A stretch of DNA of 64,000 nt from Paenarthrobacter sp. GOM3 (GTDB lineage: Bacteria > Actinomycetota > Actinomycetes > Actinomycetales > Micrococcaceae): positions 2,914,001-2,978,000 of the forward strand of contig NZ_CP136562.1 in assembly GCF_018215265.2 (NCBI RefSeq). Reading direction: 5' to 3'. A program made the position numbers and the translations under genes. Shown here piece by piece: positions 61,712 to 64,000 of the stretch. Under the pieces are notes generated by a model. The model saw nothing but the letters and a program-made list of their open reading frames with translations. It was not told where the DNA came from and did not search any database. Positions within the stretch are counted from its first letter, which is position 1, and the number at the start of each line of letters is the position of its first letter.

Positions 61712-62675
61712 CGGCAGCGAGCAATAACTCAGCTACCTCGATGCCCAGCAGGGTGGCTCCCACTTCGGTCATACCGTCGGTAGCCTTTTTCTCGCGCACG
61801 GTCTTGGTGCCGTCCACTGAGCACACAGCAGCTTCCAGGTGAAGCATGCTCCCCTTGCGGAAGGCAAAGGCCCCAACAGGAGCCGCGCAACCGGCCTCAA
61901 GCCTGGCCAGGACCGCTCGCTCGGCTGTGACTGCAAGGCGCGTGTCGTCGTCGTTCAGCGCGGCAAGCGCTTGGGCCAACACGGCGTTGGAGCCCTCCGT
62001 CGTGCCTGCCTGGCGCGGAGCATCCTCCGTCCGGCATTCGATGGCCAGCGCCCCCTGCCCCGGTGCGGGCAGCATGACGTCGGTTTCGAAGAACTCGCTG
62101 ACGGTGTCCAGCCGGCCCATCCGCTCCAGGCCGGCAGCGGCGAGCACCACGGCGTCGAGGTCGCATGACTTACCGGGAACAACCTCGGACGTGGTGTTTC
62201 CCGGGAGGCCCGGGACCCTGCCGAGGCGGGTGTCCACATTGCCTCGAATATCGAGGACCTCGATGTCCGGGCGCGCGGCCCGAAGCTGGGCTGCGCGGCG
62301 GGGTGAGCCCGTGCCCACTTTCGCCCCGCCCGGCAGTTCCGCGAGAGTCATGCCGTCGCGCGCGCAGAGGACATCCCGCACGTCGACGCGCTTTGGCGTC
62401 GCAGCGATACTCAGGCCAAGGGCCGCCCCAGTGGGCAGGTCCTTCAAGGAATGCACGGCAACATCGCAGGTGTCAGCCAGCAACGCATCCCGAAGTGCCG
62501 CCACGAACACGCCCGTGCCGCCCATTTGGGAGAGGGAACCGGTCTTGACGTCGCCCTCGGTCCGGATGTGCACGAGGTCTACCGGGAAGCCGCCGACAGC
62601 AGCCAGCTTATCGGCAGTCTGCTGCGTCTGAGTCAGGGCCAGCTTGCTGGCCCTGGTGCCAATGCGGACGGTCAC
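61677..62675 (-). CDS. hemC: Hydroxymethylbilane synthase (porphobilinogen deaminase)
   Basis: 332 residues from a GTG (VTVRIGTRASKLALTQTQQ), whose GTGA overlaps the hemH stop. It polymerises four porphobilinogens. The dipyrromethane-cofactor Cys is in LEAGCAAPVGAFA; other hallmarks are VHSLKDLPTGAALGLSIAA, GTGSPRRAAQL and APGQGALAIECR. An in-frame extension upstream (to 62942) lies inside hemH and has no homology; I discard it. Confidence 0.96.
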   Translation of the reverse strand: MTVRIGTRASKLALTQTQQTADKLAAVGGFPVDLVHIRTEGDVKTGSLSQMGGTGVFVAALRDALLADTCDVAVHSLKDLPTGAALGLSIAATPKRVDVRDVLCARDGMTLAELPGGAKVGTGSPRRAAQLRAARPDIEVLDIRGNVDTRLGRVPGLPGNTTSEVVPGKSCDLDAVVLAAAGLERMGRLDTVSEFFETDVMLPAPGQGALAIECRTEDAPRQAGTTEGSNAVLAQALAALNDDDTRLAVTAERAVLARLEAGCAAPVGAFAFRKGSMLHLEAAVCSVDGTKTVREKKATDGMTEVGATLLGIEVAELLLAAGAAEIADLAAS

Positions 62676-63895
62676 TTGGCGGCCTCCGACGCGGCGTACG
62701 CGTCGTGGCCGATGCCAACGCGGGTACCCACTTCGGCAATGACGGGTTTGGCACCGCGGAAGTTCTCGCAGCAGTTGGGGCGGCACACGTCGTACCACGG
62801 TCCGAGGTCGGTGACATGCGGACGATCGGCGATGTTGTTCTCCACGGTACGTTCGCAAATAAGGTCCACGAGGCCGGAAACGAAAGCTGCATGCGTGCCC
62901 GGAGTGGGAACGCGCGTTGCCTCGATGTTGAGGTTCTTGCACGTTTCCAGTGCTTCCGTGTCAAGGTCCCAGGCAACTTCCATGTGGTCGCTGACGAAAC
63001 CCAGGGGCACAATGACAACGCCCCGGACACCTTCAGGAGCGATCTCCTCAAGGTGGTCGTTGATGTCGGGTTCCAGCCAGGGAATGTGCGGCGCGCCCGA
63101 GCGTGACTGGTACACGAGATCCCAAGCAACGTTGGGTGCCACGGTGTCCATGATGGCCTTGGCGTTGGCAAGGTGCTGGGCTGCGTAGGCAGATCCTTCA
63201 GCGAACTCGCGCGGCTCGTCGTCGGAACGACCGGCGGCCTCGGCATCGCGGGTGGGAATGGAGTGGGTAGCGAACAGGACCCGGATCTTCGAGTCCGGGT
63301 CGGCTTCTCCGGCAGCAGCCAGCTTCCCGCGGATTTCTTCCAGACCGGCGGCGGTTCCCTCAAGGAAGGGCTGAACTACCCCGGGGTGGTCGAAGTACTG
63401 CCGGATCTTGTCGACCTCGAGCTTGCCGTCCAGGCCGGTTTCGGTCAGGGCAACGCCGATGTCTTCGCGGTACTGGCGGCAGCTGGAGTAACAGGAGTAG
63501 ATGCTGGTGGTGAGCATCAGGATCCGGCGGTGGCCGGCGTCGTAAGCGTCCTGCAAAACGGGGGCGATGTAAGGGTCCCAGTTACGGTTGCCCCAAAGGA
63601 CGGGCAGCTCGATCCCGCGTTGTGCCAGCTCCGATTCGATCGCTGCCTTCAGCTCGCGGTTCTGCTGGTTGATGGGGCTGATGCCACCGAATGCGCGGTA
63701 GTGGTGCGACACCTCTTCCAGCCGCTCGTCCGGGATGCCGCGCCCGCGGGTGACGTTGCGCAGGAAGGGAATGACGTCTTCCTGGCCTTCGGGTCCACCA
63801 AAGGAAGCCAGCAGGACGGCGTCGTACTGCTTGGGTTCCTGGCGGCCACGCTCGGTCACGCTGTTGGGTTCGGTGGAAATGGGGAACTCGCTCAT
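62672..63895 (-). CDS. cpfC: Coproporphyrin III ferrochelatase
   Basis: 407 residues; inserts Fe2+ into coproporphyrin III. Motifs: YDAVLLASFGGPEGQEDVIPFLRNVTRGRGIPDERL, FATHSIPTRD (catalytic His), YQSRSGAPHIPWLEPDI and VIVPLGFVSDHMEV (conserved Glu/His region). The C-terminal VCRPNCCENF adds cysteines typical of the [2Fe-2S] actinobacterial enzymes. The ATGA overlap with the hemQ gene next to it places it in the coproporphyrin-dependent rather than the protoporphyrin route. Confidence 0.95.
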   Translation of the reverse strand: MSEFPISTEPNSVTERGRQEPKQYDAVLLASFGGPEGQEDVIPFLRNVTRGRGIPDERLEEVSHHYRAFGGISPINQQNRELKAAIESELAQRGIELPVLWGNRNWDPYIAPVLQDAYDAGHRRILMLTTSIYSCYSSCRQYREDIGVALTETGLDGKLEVDKIRQYFDHPGVVQPFLEGTAAGLEEIRGKLAAAGEADPDSKIRVLFATHSIPTRDAEAAGRSDDEPREFAEGSAYAAQHLANAKAIMDTVAPNVAWDLVYQSRSGAPHIPWLEPDINDHLEEIAPEGVRGVVIVPLGFVSDHMEVAWDLDTEALETCKNLNIEATRVPTPGTHAAFVSGLVDLICERTVENNIADRPHVTDLGPWYDVCRPNCCENFRGAKPVIAEVGTRVGIGHDAYAASEAAK

Positions 63896-64000
63896 GCCAG
63901 GACCTCAGCAATCTCGGCGGCGCTGACGCGGCGGCCTGTGTAGAAGGGGATCTCTTCGCGCACGTGGTTGCGGGCTTCGGTGGCACGCAGGTGGCGCATC
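63892..64000 (-). CDS. chdC: Coproheme decarboxylase HemQ/ChdC, C-terminal end (partial)
   Basis: Only the last 35 codons are in the window: the reading ends with MRHLRATEARNHVREEIPFY, TGRR and a short Ala-rich tail before the stop. The VREEIPFYTGRR pattern is the conserved C-terminus of the chlorite dismutase-like HemQ family. It oxidatively decarboxylates coproheme to heme b. It overlaps cpfC by 4 bases, consistent with the final two steps of the coproporphyrin pathway being expressed together. Confidence 0.85.
   Translation of the reverse strand, partial: MRHLRATEARNHVREEIPFYTGRRVSAAEIAEVLA

Noticed and set aside
62676..62942. N-terminal extension of hemC
   Set aside because: It falls inside the ferrochelatase gene, is Arg/His-rich and unlike any HemC; the GTGA overlap marks the real start.

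Overview
The window is a GC-rich, densely coded chromosomal stretch of an actinobacterium, most likely a member of the Micrococcaceae of the Arthrobacter/Paenarthrobacter type. The main reasons are the protein families (AdnAB, UvrD2, UPF0182, the DUF2342 metalloprotease, HemQ, an RskA/SigK-type pair), the mycobacterium-like gene order in two blocks, frequent GTG/TTG starts, and many TANNNT boxes exactly six bases before an RTG start codon, which is the signature of leaderless actinobacterial transcripts. I see no phage, insertion sequence, plasmid function or CRISPR array. This is ordinary chromosome with a few unusual spots.

Layout. 1-2270: end of a MoxR ATPase, DUF58 and DUF4166 proteins (plus strand). 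2267-3694: chorismate mutase and a MetE-like protein (minus). 3855-4511: a small NAD(P)-binding oxidoreductase. 4593-10164: a complete peptide/nickel-type ABC importer (lipoprotein, two permeases, one fused double ATPase) with CRP/GlxR-like sites upstream. 10411-12917: a caspase-like protease facing a gluzincin metalloprotease. 12981-17485: sulfur handling (MnmA, cysteine desulfurase, SufR-like regulator) with an inserted FAD oxidoreductase. 17545-20802: lipoprotein, lipid kinase, a J-domain/NERD-like fusion, TrmL. 20992-22429: SigK-type ECF sigma factor and its RskA anti-sigma factor. 22517-25316: gluconate permease and kinase, and a PIG-L deacetylase. 25322-27092: EtfA/EtfB. 27368-32275: HtrA-type protease, a TPM-domain envelope protein and PspA. 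32386-33231: a GntR/UTRA regulator.

33298-33803 holds two copies of an initiator tRNA-Met cassette, each with its own terminator, separated by five tandem 32-bp repeats. 33939-39847 carries UPF0182, a PDZ/Lon-like protease and a DUF2342 metalloprotease. 39912-43653 carries a YgjP-like peptidase, UvrD2 and NudC. 43817-45082 is a phosphotransferase. 45086-52331 is an alkyltransferase-like gene followed by adnA and adnB, all translationally coupled. This block matches the gene content and order of the mycobacterial Rv3193c-Rv3202c neighbourhood. 52398-53108 is a DEDDh exonuclease. 53448-55909 is a polar amino-acid ABC importer behind a structured, palindrome-containing leader. 55996-57282 is a GH3 lipoprotein.

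57396-64000 is a heme operon of the coproporphyrin-dependent type, transcribed on the minus strand in the order hemQ (cut by the window end), hemH/cpfC, hemC, hemD, hemB, an LLM flavin oxidoreductase, hemL. Several junctions overlap by one to four bases. The most interesting signals are the caspase/gluzincin pair, the J-domain fusion to a degenerate NERD-like fold, the tRNA/tandem-repeat locus, the SufR-like regulator beside a cysteine desulfurase, and several strong but unassigned regulatory palindromes.
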